Origin: Rhizobium sp.
GTDB taxonomy: Bacteria > Pseudomonadota > Alphaproteobacteria > Rhizobiales > Rhizobiaceae
Assembly (NCBI GenBank): GCA_002796995.1
Contig: PEKW01000006.1
Location: forward strand, 1 to 64,000
Direction of reading: 5' to 3'
DNA length: 64,000 nt
The notes beneath the pieces were generated by a model that was not told the DNA's origin, ran no database searches, and was given only the letters and a program-made list of their open reading frames with translations. The position numbers and the translations under genes are program-made. Every line of letters starts with the position of its first letter. Position 1 is the first letter of the stretch. Below, in pieces: positions 17,088 to 26,187 of the stretch.

Positions 17088-18215
17088 ATGGGGAATTTTG
17101 CCAAGGCTGTGGTCGGGCGCCTAATTCTGCTCGGCTGTCTGGTGCTGCTTGGATCCGCGCTTCCGGCGAGCGCGCAGGACACCGTGTTCAGGACCTACAA
17201 GGACAATTCGGGGTTCTCCTGCGAATTCCCCTCGGACTGGGATTTCCAGCAGGCTGAAAACACCGACCGGGTGTTTTCCGGGCTGAGCGGCCCCGCCCGC
17301 GACGCGACCATCATCGTCCAGGTGATCGACCGGGCCAAGACCAGCGAAAAGACGGCCAAGGCCCAGCTCGCCGTGCTCAAGGCGCAATTGCTCGACATCC
17401 GCGACGGCCGCATCCTCAAGGAAGGCGAAGCGCCGATCGCCGGCCAGCAGGCGCCCTTCGTCATCGCCAGCTACAAGACCACCGACACCGCCGGCAAGCT
17501 TCGAACCTTCAACCATATCCAGATGGTCGTCACTGCGCCGCGCCTGTTCCTGCTGATGTCCTATTCAGCCCCGGACGGTGTCTTCGAAGAGTACATGAAG
17601 GTGTTCGAGAACTGCTCCGCGACACTGTGGATCGGCGAGCCGACGCCGGCCGAGCCGGAAGCCGACGAGGAAAAGCTTCAGGCGCCGCCGCCACCCGCGA
17701 GCGAGGCGGAGGAACCCGCCGGCAAGCCGACCCCCGCCGACAACGAGGACACCATCGTCTGGCGGCGCAATTCCGACCGCGGCTTCTGGATCGCCGTACC
17801 GCGCATCTGGTCGAGCCAGATCGACGCCTCCGAACCCTATTCCCTCGACATGCGTCATCCCGACCGGGTGGAGGGCGTGATCGTCTGGGCGCTGGATCTC
17901 GATCAGAGCACCAAGGCCAAGGATTTTGCCGATGCCTGGGAGGAAAACCTCGCCGACAAGATCTTCTTCATGAACGAGCGACTGGCCAAGCCCGCCGGCG
18001 AGCATCCGGGCGTCGGCCTGCCCAAGGTCCCGGTGGTGATGCGCCAGTACCAGGGGGAGGTCAGCGGCGCGACGGTGCAGAGCATTGCCGCCTATCTCGT
18101 CTACAAGAAGCGCGGCTATACCATCGTCGGTTACCACTTCCTCGGCGACAAGAAGGGTCAGAAGCACGTGCAGGACGCGGTGATGAGCTTCCGGCTGGCC
18201 GCACCGGACAACTGA
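17088..18215 (+). CDS. Secreted protein with duplicated domain
   Basis: A 375-residue protein with a Sec signal peptide (RLILLGCLVLLGSALPASAQ, cleavage after Ala at about 27). It has two related halves. The first, from DNSGFSCEFPSDWDFQQAEN to about residue 180, and the second, from NSDRGFWIAVPRIWSSQIDA to the end, share the same opening pattern and an alternating beta-strand layout, as in PsbP/DcrB-type folds. They are joined by a Pro/Glu/Ala-rich linker (about 185-220). The function is unknown; it is probably periplasmic. The start is the ATG at 17088 preceded by GGGGGGCGGAG. Standing alone, it gives no operon clue. Confidence 0.7.
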   Translation: MGNFAKAVVGRLILLGCLVLLGSALPASAQDTVFRTYKDNSGFSCEFPSDWDFQQAENTDRVFSGLSGPARDATIIVQVIDRAKTSEKTAKAQLAVLKAQLLDIRDGRILKEGEAPIAGQQAPFVIASYKTTDTAGKLRTFNHIQMVVTAPRLFLLMSYSAPDGVFEEYMKVFENCSATLWIGEPTPAEPEADEEKLQAPPPPASEAEEPAGKPTPADNEDTIVWRRNSDRGFWIAVPRIWSSQIDASEPYSLDMRHPDRVEGVIVWALDLDQSTKAKDFADAWEENLADKIFFMNERLAKPAGEHPGVGLPKVPVVMRQYQGEVSGATVQSIAAYLVYKKRGYTIVGYHFLGDKKGQKHVQDAVMSFRLAAPDN

Positions 18216-18359
18216 TCGAAGCACGCCCCAGGGCAACGGTCGACGGGGTCTGCGTTTGCGGCAAAGGCCCTTCCAACACCTCGCCGGCACCGTGATCTTG
18301 TCACCGTAACAATTCTTCCCTTGTCGCCGTTTCGCGCCCGGATAGCCTCGCCCTCATCG

Positions 18360-19333
18360 ATGTCCCGTCTCGAAAGCTTCACCCGCATGTCCGCACCCAG
18401 GACCGGCACCGGCATAGGCCTTGCCATCGTCTGCCTCGGTATTCTCGGCATCATGCCGGTCTTGTCCAACAGTCGGCCGGCGGCGTTCGGTGCCCTCGGT
18501 TTCGCCTTCTGGCTTTCCGTCTGGCAGACCGTCTTTGCCATTCCCCTCGTCGTGCATGAGCGGCGAAGCGGCACGTCGAAGCTGCTCGCGGTGCAGGGCG
18601 GGGCAGCATCCCGGCGGCGGGCGCTGGCCGTGGTGGTGGCGACGGGGGCCATGTTCGGCCTTTCGACCTTCCTTTACGTGTTCGGGATCGAAAAGGCGGG
18701 GGCCGTCAGCGCGGCAATCGCCATGCAGGCCTATCCCGTCTTCGCCATCCTGTGGGAAAGCCTTTTCCTCAACCGGAGGAAGTCCAGGATCGAGCTGTTG
18801 CTCACCGCCGTCCTGATCATCGCGCTCTACTATCTGGGGACCGGCGGCAGTTGGCGGATCGACGGTTTCTCCCCGTGGTTCCTGCTGGCGCTTGGCGTCC
18901 CCTTCCTGTGGAGCGTCGCGCATGTGATCATCCGCGAAGAACTGGGCCGCACCCCGGTGACCCCGGCCGAGGTGACGCTGCTGCGGGTTGCCGTTTCGAC
19001 GCTTTTTCTCGGCGGCGTGTTGGCCATCACCGAGCCGCAGCAGTTTGCCCTCGGCCTTCTGCGCGGCGACTTTCTCCTCTTCGGCCTAGCGATGGGCTTC
19101 GTCTACCATCTCGAACTGATCGTCTGGTTCTATGCCATCCGCCATATCGACGTGTCGCTCGCAAGCTCGATCACGACGCCCTGGCCGGCATTGACCATGG
19201 TCCTGTCGGCGCTCCTGCTCGGCGACAGGGTCGAACCTTATCAGTCGGCGCCTTCGTCCTGATTGCCGGGTGCATCTACGGGTTGATGATTGCCGGGCTG
19301 CGGAAGTCGAGAGGCGAGAGGCAGCCGGCCTAG
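18360..19333 (+). pseudogene. DMT-family transporter with frameshift near the 3' end
   Basis: An EamA-type (drug/metabolite) transporter with about nine membrane segments in frame and a tenth displaced by a frameshift. The main frame runs to 19262 and ends abnormally (RVEPYQSAPSS) just where the last helix should begin. The missing helix, VGAFVLIAGCIYGLMIAGLR and a short basic tail, is intact in another frame and ends at 19333. Adding one base after about 19244 restores it. The cause is a one-base loss or a sequencing error. The start is uncertain (18321, 18360 or 18387), with no clear ribosome binding site. The substrate is unknown. Confidence 0.8.
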
Positions 19334-19430
19334 CCGCGCAGCGTACCCGACCGGGCCCGGGCGGCCTTGCCAAACGGCCGTTCATTGGTGTTGGTTGAGG
19401 CCTTCGCTTCATTCATTGCCGAGTCCCGCC

Positions 19431-20612
19431 ATGTTCAAAGACCTTTCCTTTCAAAGCTTTTTCATGGGCTGCCTGACCGCCTTCGTCGGTTTCGCCAGCT
19501 CCTTTGCCGTCGTATTGCAGGGGCTCAAAGGTGTCGGCGCGACCGACTACGAGGCGGCGTCTGGCCTGATGGCGCTGTCCGTGTCGATGGGGCTCTGCGC
19601 GATCGTCTTGAGCGCGTGGACGAAGCTGCCGGTGTCGATCGCCTGGTCGACGCCGGGGGCAGCACTGCTGGCTACCGCCGGCACGGTCGAGGGCGGCTTT
19701 GCCGCCGCCGTCGGCGCCTTCCTCGTCTGTGGGGTGCTGATCGTGATTGCCGGGCTGTTCCGGCCACTCGGTCGGGCGGTTGCGGCGATCCCGGCGCCGC
19801 TCGCCAACGCCATGTTGTCGGGCGTCATTCTCGGCCTGTGCTTTGCCCCGTTCAAGGCAATCGCCTTCGATCCGCTGCTCGGCCTGCCGATCCTCGTCGC
19901 CTGGGCGGCGGTGCTGGCCTTCAAGCGGCTCTATGCGGTGCCGGCGGCGCTCGCCGCCTTCGTCATCGTGATGGTGTTCGGCGTGGACTTGCCGGAGGGC
20001 GCGATGGCGACCTGGGCGCAGTCGCTCGCGCCGCCGATGGAACTGGTCGCCCCGGTCTTTACCCTGCCGGCACTGGTGTCGATCGCGCTGCCGCTGTTCA
20101 TCGTCACCATGGCCTCGCAGAACATTCCCGGCATCGCAGTGCTGAAGGTCAACCATTACAATCCCAATCCCGGACCGCTGTTTGCCGTGACCGGGCTGTT
20201 TTCGCTGTTTTCCGCACCCTTCGGCGGCCATGCCGTCAACCTGGCGGCGATCACCGCGGCGATGTGTGCGGGCGAGGACGCCCATCCCGATCCGAAGAGG
20301 CGCTACTGGGCGGCGATCATCGGCGGCGTCGGTTACATCGTGCTCGGCCTTCTCGCCGGCGCCGTCACCGCCTTCGTCTCGCTCGCGCCGCCGATCCTCA
20401 TCCAGGCGGTCGCCGGCCTCGCCCTAATCGGCGCCTTTTCCGGTTCTGCAGTCGCCGCCTTCAAGGAACCCGAGACCCGCGAAGCGGCCGCCGTCACCTT
20501 CCTCATTACGGCGTCAGGCGTCTCCTTCGCCGGCATTTCCGGCGCCTTCTGGGGCCTGATCGCCGGCGCCCTGATGCTCGGCTTCCTCAAGCTGGCCGCT
20601 GCGCGAAGGTAA
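19431..20612 (+). CDS. benE: Benzoate/H+ symporter family protein BenE
   Basis: A 393-residue inner-membrane protein with about 12 hydrophobic segments. It shows family signatures such as STPGAALLATAG in the N-terminal third and MASQNIPGIAVLKVNHYNPN with GGHAVNLAAITAAMCAG in the second half. BenE proteins import benzoate with protons, although the name rests on few members and the true substrate here is open. No benzoate catabolic gene is nearby. The start ATG at 19431 places the first helix directly at the N-terminus. The frameshifted transporter lies just upstream on the same strand and could share the transcript. Confidence 0.88.
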   Translation: MFKDLSFQSFFMGCLTAFVGFASSFAVVLQGLKGVGATDYEAASGLMALSVSMGLCAIVLSAWTKLPVSIAWSTPGAALLATAGTVEGGFAAAVGAFLVCGVLIVIAGLFRPLGRAVAAIPAPLANAMLSGVILGLCFAPFKAIAFDPLLGLPILVAWAAVLAFKRLYAVPAALAAFVIVMVFGVDLPEGAMATWAQSLAPPMELVAPVFTLPALVSIALPLFIVTMASQNIPGIAVLKVNHYNPNPGPLFAVTGLFSLFSAPFGGHAVNLAAITAAMCAGEDAHPDPKRRYWAAIIGGVGYIVLGLLAGAVTAFVSLAPPILIQAVAGLALIGAFSGSAVAAFKEPETREAAAVTFLITASGVSFAGISGAFWGLIAGALMLGFLKLAAARR

Positions 20613-20746
20613 GGGGACGCAGGCGGGGCTGCCGTTACGCCGCGTTGGCCCATAGACCTCGATGGCCAAGCCACGAGTCTCCGCATGAGGTGCCGCAAAA
20701 GGTAGTCCACCCTCGGGCCTGTCCCGAGGATCTGCGCGCCCCGTCC

Positions 20747-21046
20747 CTATTCCTTGTCGATCGGCAGCGCCGAGAGTTTCAGCCCCATAGCTTTCATCAG
20801 CTTGAGCACGGTGGCGAATTCCGGATTGCCGTTCTCTCCGAGCGCCTTGTAGAGGCTCTCACGCCCAAGTCCTGCCTCTTCGGCTATCGCCGTCATGCCG
20901 AGCGAACGCGCAACGGTGTTGAGCGCCCGGCGGATTTCGGAGGCATCCCCCTCCTCCAGTGCTGCGGCCATGTAGTCGGCGCGGGCTTCCGGCGTGGCGA
21001 GATAGTCGGCCGCATCGAAGCGGGGCATGTCCCTAATGGAGGTCAT
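20747..21046 (-). CDS. Antitoxin of RelE/HigB-like pair (HI1420 type)
   Basis: A 99-residue DNA-binding antitoxin. The C-terminal two thirds are a helix-turn-helix with the signature IAEEAGLGRESLYKALGENG, then NPEFATVLKLMKAMGLKL, typical of the addiction-module antidote group of the HI1420 type. The N-terminal part (FDAADYLATPEARADYM) is the usual toxin-facing segment. Its start overlaps the end of the toxin gene by 14 bases, so the order is toxin first, as in HigBA-like systems. It probably represses its own operon. Confidence 0.9.
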   Translation of the reverse strand: MTSIRDMPRFDAADYLATPEARADYMAAALEEGDASEIRRALNTVARSLGMTAIAEEAGLGRESLYKALGENGNPEFATVLKLMKAMGLKLSALPIDKE

Positions 21047-21344
21047 TGGGCCAATCCTTCAATTCCGTTGTCAGCCTCTTCGCAGTTTCGATGTCTCGTG
21101 CTTGGCTACCCTTGTCACCGCCGCACAGGAGGATCACCACTAGTGAACCGCGCTGTACATAATAGACCCTGTAGCCAGGACCATGATCTATCCGCAGTTC
21201 ATGCACACCGCCCCCGACACTCTTGTGATCGCCGAAGTTGCCATCGGCAATCCGCTCGATCCTCAGCAGGATCTTCGAGACCGCACGCCCGTCTCGAAGG
21301 GATCGCATCCAGCGATCGAACATCGGATGTCTGCGGATATCCAT
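21033..21344 (-). CDS. RelE/ParE-superfamily toxin (HI1419 type)
   Basis: A 103-residue toxin of the RelE/ParE fold, expected to act as an mRNA interferase on the ribosome. Characteristic stretches are MFDRWMRSLRDGRA, RIERIADGNFGDHKSVGGG, and HELRIDHGPGYRVYYVQRG followed by LLCGGDKGSQ, matching the addiction-module killer group (HI1419-like). Length is normal. It is the first gene of a two-gene operon with the antitoxin, directly between core genes and a lower-G+C gene, so this spot looks like a small accessory insertion. Confidence 0.9.
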   Translation of the reverse strand: MDIRRHPMFDRWMRSLRDGRAVSKILLRIERIADGNFGDHKSVGGGVHELRIDHGPGYRVYYVQRGSLVVILLCGGDKGSQARDIETAKRLTTELKDWPNDLH

Positions 21345-21432
21345 AAAAGTATCCTACGGAATACAATAACGCATATTCAAGACCGACGATAGGGCGTGGT
21401 AGGCGCAGATACGAATCTACTATTGCCGGGCA

Positions 21433-21864
21433 TCAACGCTGCCGGACCTCAATTGCTCCTCTATTGGGGACACCCAGTCGAACACCAAAAAATCCGCTAT
21501 CGTGCTGATTGGTTCTCCAGCCCCCATTGATCAGCGCATCGCAAACCAGAAGATTGAATCCGTTCGAGCGCATGAATGAGGCTACCCTTTCGGCTTGAGC
21601 GCGTGGCAAGTATCCCACTGTCAGACCGGAGATGGTGATCCGAACGGCGTTGTCGTCGTGCGGATTGGTAGGCTCCAACTCTAGGCGCGCCTCAACCACT
21701 TTGTCGTGACCTTGGCGGCTGAAGCCTCCGCAAATCCGCTTCAAGGCGTCCTGATAGTTGCTCTCTCCCACAACCTCCATCGGGAAGGAACCAACTTTCC
21801 AGACGACGAAGTTCTGTCGTTTCAGCTTCTTCGGTGAACCAAAAAGTGAGGACAGCAGCCCCAT
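21433..21864 (-). CDS. Stand-alone HIRAN-domain protein
   Basis: A 143-residue protein made almost entirely of a HIRAN-like domain: VVGESNYQDALKRICGG (31-47), EARLELEPTNPHDDNAV (58-74) and ITISGLTVGYLPRAQAERV (77-93). HIRAN domains bind DNA ends or damaged DNA and are often fused to helicases; here there is no helicase. The start at 21864 follows AAGGAG at seven bases; a longer frame upstream would be out of keeping. The C-terminus (LINGGWRTNQHDSGFFGVRL) is an extra strand pair. Low G+C and a nearby toxin-antitoxin pair suggest transfer. The role is unknown; DNA repair or defence is a guess from the domain. Confidence 0.75.
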   Translation of the reverse strand: MGLLSSLFGSPKKLKRQNFVVWKVGSFPMEVVGESNYQDALKRICGGFSRQGHDKVVEARLELEPTNPHDDNAVRITISGLTVGYLPRAQAERVASFMRSNGFNLLVCDALINGGWRTNQHDSGFFGVRLGVPNRGAIEVRQR

Positions 21865-21965
21865 TGCACGTCTCCTTCTCGCAGGAGAAGTAAACACAGC
21901 CAAAATTAGAAAGTCCAGTTCGCCGAAGAAACACCAAGCCGTCACACGCTACTGGATGGCACAAC

Positions 21966-21996
21966 AAAAAACCCGCCGGCCTTTCGACCGACGGGT
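21966..21996 (-). terminator. Terminator of the dimethylglycine dehydrogenase-like gene
   Basis: Read on the minus strand: AACCCGTCGG-TCGAAAGG-CCGGCGGGTT, a 10-bp stem with a G-U pair, followed by TTTTTTG. It lies 30 bases past the stop of the large FAD/folate enzyme gene. Confidence 0.85.
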
Positions 21997-22025
21997 TCCA
22001 ATTCTTGCAGGGATCAGACGGCTGA

Positions 22026-24587
22026 TCAGCTCCGCGGCTTCAAATTCTCCGGATCATACAGCGGCTTGTACCCCACGGCGACGACCTCGACTGGATAGGT
22101 CTCGGCAAAATACTCGACGTTGAGCTGTCGGCCCACCTGGCAATAATCCCAAGGCAGATACGCCAGCGCGATGTTCTTGCCGATGGTCGGGCCGAAGGCG
22201 ATCGAGGTGGTGTAGGAACGGCGGCCGAGGCTGTCGACCAGGGTCTCGCCGGTTTCCGGATCCATGACCGGCAGCGTGCCGACCGGATAACGGGCGACGC
22301 CCTTGGCGTCGACATTGTCGGTCATGACCAGCGTGCAGAGCATGGCCGGCTGGTGGGGCCTAGCCTTGTATTCCAGGTGCTTGGCCTTGCCACGGAAATC
22401 GGCTTCCTTGACCTTCGGGCGGGCGAGGTCCGCTTCGATCAGGTTGTACTGGGTGAGCAGATCGGCGTTCTGCAGGCGCAGGCTCTTTTCCATGCGGCGC
22501 GAATTGGCATAGGTCTCGACGCCGAATGCCATGACGCCGGTGGCGCGCAACGCGTCCCAGACGGCCAGCGCATCGTCGTATTTCATGTGCAGTTCCCAGC
22601 CCTGCTCGCCGACATAGGAAATGCGGAAGGCGGTGACCGGTTTGCCTGATATCTCGATCGGCTTGATGGCGGCGAAGGCAAAGTTCTCCGGATCGAGCCC
22701 GGCCGGGTCGGCGACGACCTTCTTCAGCGTGTCGCGGGCGTTCGGGCCCCAGATACCGATCGTGACGTATTTCTCCGTGACGTCGGTGATGGTGACGTCG
22801 AAACCCTTATCCTGGGCGACGCGCTTCATGTAGTGGAAGTCGCGCGGGCCGGCGTCGGCTCCGTCGATCAGCCGGCAGCGGTCGGCCATGCGGATGACGG
22901 TGAAGTCGGCGCGCACCATGCCCTCGTCGTCGAGGAAGTGGGTGTAGATGCCCTTGCCGATATTGCCGTCGCCGCCGATCTTGGCGGCACACAGCCATTC
23001 CAAGAGCGCCACATGGTCCGGCCCCTCGATGTCGTACATGGCGAAGTGGCTGAGGTTGACGATGCCGCAATCCTCGCTCATCGCCAGATGCTCGGCATTC
23101 GACACGCGCCAGAAATGGCGGTTGTCCCATTCATTGGCGCGCACCGGCACGCGGTCGCCATACTTCTCCAGCAGGTGCTCGTTGGCGGCATAGCCATGGG
23201 CGCGCTCCCAGCCGCCCAGTTCCATGAAATAGCCGCCCATTTCCTTCTCGCGCTCGTAGAACGGCGAGTGGCGAACATTGCGGCCATTGCCATAGGGCTC
23301 GCGCGGATGCACGGCGGGGAAATAGACTTTCTGCGCCGCCTCGAAGGAACGGCCCTCGATGAACTTCTCTTCCAGCTGGTGCGGATAGAAGCGCGAATAA
23401 TCGATGCGGTTGTGGTCGATCTCGGTGCGGCCGTCGGTCATCCAGTCGGCGATCAGCTTGCCATAGCCCGGGCCGTCCTTGACCCAGATGGCGACGCAGT
23501 ACCAAAGCCCGCGCACCTTCTGGCTCTCGCCGCAGGACGGACCGCCGTCGGAGGTCACCTGCAACAGGCCGTTGAAGCTGTGGCCCTCGTTGTAGCCGAG
23601 TTCGCCGAGGATCGGGGTGAGCTCCATGGCGCGTTCGAGCGGCTCGAGGATCTGCTCCATCTCCAGGTCGCGCTGCGACGGCGACAGGCGCGCCTCGTGT
23701 TTTTCCAGGAGTTCGCGCGGATGGCAGAGGCGCGGGTTGGTGGTTTCGTAATAGCCCCATTCGATCTGGCCGCCCTCGGCCGTCTTCGGGTCGCCGGTGT
23801 CGCGCATATAGGCGGAATTGCCCTGGTCGCGCAGGAGCGGCCAGCCGATTTCCTTGCCGGTGCCTTCGAACTCGTTATAGGGGCCGAAGAAGGTCAGCGG
23901 ATGGTCGATCGGCATGACCGGCAGGTCCTCGCCGACCATCTCGGCGATCAGCCGGCCCCAGATGCCGGCGCAGACGATGACGTGATCGGCCATGATCGTG
24001 CCGCGATGTGTGACGACACCCTTGATGCGGCCGCCCTCGACGATCAGCGACTGCGCCGGGGTATTGGCGAAGGCCAGCAGCTTGCCGGTCTTTTCCGCCT
24101 GGTCGACCAGCTTGCCGGCCACAGTCTGCGAGCGCGGGATGACGAGGCCCGCGTCCGGATCGAACAGGCCGCCCATCACCATGTCCTCCTCGATCAGCGG
24201 GAACTTCGCCTTGATCTCGGAGGGGCTGACATAATGGGCGCGGGTGCCGAACGCCTTGGCGGAAGAAAGCTTGCGCTTGATCTCCTCCATCCAGGCATCG
24301 TCGCCGGCGCGCGCCACTTCCAGGCCGCCGATGCGGGCGTAGTGGCCCATCTTCTCGTAGAAATCGATCGAATACTGCGTCGTCCAGACCGACAGGAAAT
24401 CGTGGCTGGTGGTGTAGCAGAAGTCGGAGGCGTGGGCGGTGGAACCGATGTCGGTCGGGATGCCCGACTTGTCGATGCCGACGATGTCGTCCCAACCGCG
24501 CTCGATCAGGTGATGGGCGATCGAAGCGCCCACAATGCCGCCCAGCCCGATGATGACGACCTTCGCCTTTTGCGGAAACTCTGCCAT
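22026..24587 (-). CDS. Dimethylglycine/sarcosine dehydrogenase-like FAD and folate enzyme
   Basis: An 853-residue two-part enzyme. Residues 1-400 are a DAO-type FAD oxidoreductase (dinucleotide motif VVIIGLGGIVGASIAHHL at 10-27). Residues 430-853 are a GcvT-like aminomethyltransferase/folate part (YVGEQGWELHMKYDDALAVW, then a GcvT C-terminal barrel ending VEVVAVGYKPLYDPENLKPR). Family members oxidise N-methyl groups of dimethylglycine or sarcosine and pass the C1 unit to tetrahydrofolate; the exact substrate is unproven. The start is the ATG at 24587, directly before the FAD strand. It probably belongs to betaine catabolism, fitting the choline transporter at the right end. Own terminator; likely monocistronic. 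Confidence 0.88.
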   Translation of the reverse strand: MAEFPQKAKVVIIGLGGIVGASIAHHLIERGWDDIVGIDKSGIPTDIGSTAHASDFCYTTSHDFLSVWTTQYSIDFYEKMGHYARIGGLEVARAGDDAWMEEIKRKLSSAKAFGTRAHYVSPSEIKAKFPLIEEDMVMGGLFDPDAGLVIPRSQTVAGKLVDQAEKTGKLLAFANTPAQSLIVEGGRIKGVVTHRGTIMADHVIVCAGIWGRLIAEMVGEDLPVMPIDHPLTFFGPYNEFEGTGKEIGWPLLRDQGNSAYMRDTGDPKTAEGGQIEWGYYETTNPRLCHPRELLEKHEARLSPSQRDLEMEQILEPLERAMELTPILGELGYNEGHSFNGLLQVTSDGGPSCGESQKVRGLWYCVAIWVKDGPGYGKLIADWMTDGRTEIDHNRIDYSRFYPHQLEEKFIEGRSFEAAQKVYFPAVHPREPYGNGRNVRHSPFYEREKEMGGYFMELGGWERAHGYAANEHLLEKYGDRVPVRANEWDNRHFWRVSNAEHLAMSEDCGIVNLSHFAMYDIEGPDHVALLEWLCAAKIGGDGNIGKGIYTHFLDDEGMVRADFTVIRMADRCRLIDGADAGPRDFHYMKRVAQDKGFDVTITDVTEKYVTIGIWGPNARDTLKKVVADPAGLDPENFAFAAIKPIEISGKPVTAFRISYVGEQGWELHMKYDDALAVWDALRATGVMAFGVETYANSRRMEKSLRLQNADLLTQYNLIEADLARPKVKEADFRGKAKHLEYKARPHQPAMLCTLVMTDNVDAKGVARYPVGTLPVMDPETGETLVDSLGRRSYTTSIAFGPTIGKNIALAYLPWDYCQVGRQLNVEYFAETYPVEVVAVGYKPLYDPENLKPRS

Positions 24588-24766
24588 AGCCTCAAAATCC
24601 TGTTTGATGTTTGACACGGATTTTAGGGCGACCGGACGCGTCACCACATTCTCAATGCGACACCGTCGCCACGCTGTACGACCAGCGCACACCGGCGATT
24701 TCGCGGCGCCATGCCGATTTGCGACATCGGCTGAAGCAAAGCCTCAACACTGTAACCGACGCAATG

Positions 24767-25201
24767 CTACAGGCGGATCGTGCCCGCATCCTCGCCGTCC
24801 CAGTAATGGGCAAGATCCGCATGCACCTGGATCAGGACCAGGCCGGGCGTATCGACCCCTTCAGGAAACCAGCGGTCGAGACTGTCGTTCCAGTGGGCCT
24901 TGAACGTCTCCTTGTCGTCTATCAGCGACGCTTCTCCTTCCAGCGCGATGAAGATGCCGGGTTTGCCAAGCAGGCTCGGCGGCGCGGAGAAGGTAAGAGT
25001 GACCCGGGGATCGCCAGCGATGTCCTTTACCTTGCGGGTATCCCTGTAGGAAAACAGCCAGGTATCCCCGTCATAGTCCACATCGCCATTATTGCTCATC
25101 GGCCGGGTGGAGATCGCCCCCGTCGAGCCAAGGGTGCACATCATGCAGAAGTCGATCTTCTGCATCTTCTTCGACAGCTCTGGCAAGGTCATGGTCGTCA
25201 T
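24767..25201 (-). CDS. Pyridoxamine 5'-phosphate oxidase-fold protein (general stress 26 type)
   Basis: A 144-residue flavin-binding split-barrel protein. It shows the pattern of the general stress protein 26 group: CMMCTLGSTGAISTRPMSN, GDTWLFSYRDTRKVKDI, VTLTFSAP, and FPEGVDTPGLVLIQVHADLAHYWD. Such proteins bind FMN or FAD, but the reaction is generally unknown. A GGAGG seven bases before the ATG supports the start. It is upstream of the dimethylglycine dehydrogenase-like gene on the same strand, but the 179-bp gap argues for its own promoter there. Confidence 0.85.
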   Translation of the reverse strand: MTTMTLPELSKKMQKIDFCMMCTLGSTGAISTRPMSNNGDVDYDGDTWLFSYRDTRKVKDIAGDPRVTLTFSAPPSLLGKPGIFIALEGEASLIDDKETFKAHWNDSLDRWFPEGVDTPGLVLIQVHADLAHYWDGEDAGTIRL

Positions 25202-25308
25202 CGTCGGTCCTCCGTCACGGGTTGCCGGGAGACAATCGCCACCCCCGCCATTTGTTCCGGTCGAACGGCGCGCACCCTTGATCGGCGCGCGCCCGATGCC
25301 CTCGCCGC

Positions 25309-26052
25309 TCAGATCATGTAGCCGCCGGAGACCTCGATCGACTGCGCATTGACCCAGCCCGCTTCGTCCGACAGAAGGCCGGCGACGACGCGCCCGACAT
25401 CGTCCGGTTCGCCGATCCGCCCGAGCGCCGTCTGCGATGTCAGCAGCGCCTCAAAGGCGTCGTCGATCCCGCCGCCAAGCTCGGTGCGGATCGCCCCCGG
25501 CGAGACCGCATTGGCGCGGATGCGGCGCTCGCCGAATTCCTTCGCCATGTAGCGGGTCAGCACCTCCAGCCCGCCCTTGAAGGCGGCATAGGGCGCGACG
25601 CCGGCGGTTGCGACGCGGGTCGTGGCGCTGGTCACGTTGACGATCTGCCCGCCGTCGCGGATCAGCGGCAACAGTGCCTGCGTCAGGAAGAACGGGCCCT
25701 TGAGGTGGATGTTGAACAGCCCGTCGAACTGCTCTTCCGTCACGGTCGCGATCGGGTTGAACAGACCGTAGCCGGCATTGTTGACCAGGCCGTCGAAGTC
25801 CGTGCGGCCCCAGACGGTTTGCAGAGCGGCGCTGACTGCCTGACGGAAGGCGGGAAAGGACGTGCTGTCCGTCACGTCGAGCTTCAGCGCCACGGCCTTG
25901 CCGCCCTCGAACGCGATGTCGCGCACCACCGTCTGGGCAGCGTCCGGCTGGCTGTTATAGGTAAGGATGACGCCCATGCCGCGCTTGGCGCATTGGGCGG
26001 CGGTGCTGGCGCCGATGCCGCGGCTTCCGCCGGTGATGATGATGATTTTCAT
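25309..26052 (-). CDS. Short-chain dehydrogenase/reductase
   Basis: A 247-residue classical SDR. Motifs: cofactor-binding TGGSRGIGAS (7-16), NNAG near residue 92, catalytic Ser in VNVTSATTRVA and the YAAFK active site (Tyr-x3-Lys), followed by the usual C-terminal GAIRTELG and SDEAGWVNAQSIEVSGGYMI. The T/S-R after the first Gly pair suggests NADPH use. Substrate unknown; similar to glucose/3-oxoacyl reductase-like enzymes. It is divergent from an AraC-type regulator gene 135 bases away, a common arrangement where the regulator controls the SDR. Confidence 0.9.
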   Translation of the reverse strand: MKIIIITGGSRGIGASTAAQCAKRGMGVILTYNSQPDAAQTVVRDIAFEGGKAVALKLDVTDSTSFPAFRQAVSAALQTVWGRTDFDGLVNNAGYGLFNPIATVTEEQFDGLFNIHLKGPFFLTQALLPLIRDGGQIVNVTSATTRVATAGVAPYAAFKGGLEVLTRYMAKEFGERRIRANAVSPGAIRTELGGGIDDAFEALLTSQTALGRIGEPDDVGRVVAGLLSDEAGWVNAQSIEVSGGYMI

Positions 26053-26187
26053 GGGAAATGGCTCCGTTGCGTTGACGGGGCAGGTCTAGCCGGCGAGGCC
26101 CTGCCCCGCGCGCCCGATCCTCTTCGAAACTTGCCTATTCCTGCTTTCGGCTTGCGATCAGAACGAGTCTCTGCAAGATCGCCACCC

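Noticed and set aside
19367..21346. Open frame of 659 codons running through benE and the toxin-antitoxin pair
   Set aside because: Out-of-frame shadow of benE with Arg-rich composition.
22833..24614. Open frame of 593 codons opposite the dimethylglycine dehydrogenase-like gene
   Set aside because: Antisense shadow in high-G+C DNA: His/Arg/Gly-rich, no family signature, and the opposite strand has clear FAD and GcvT motifs.
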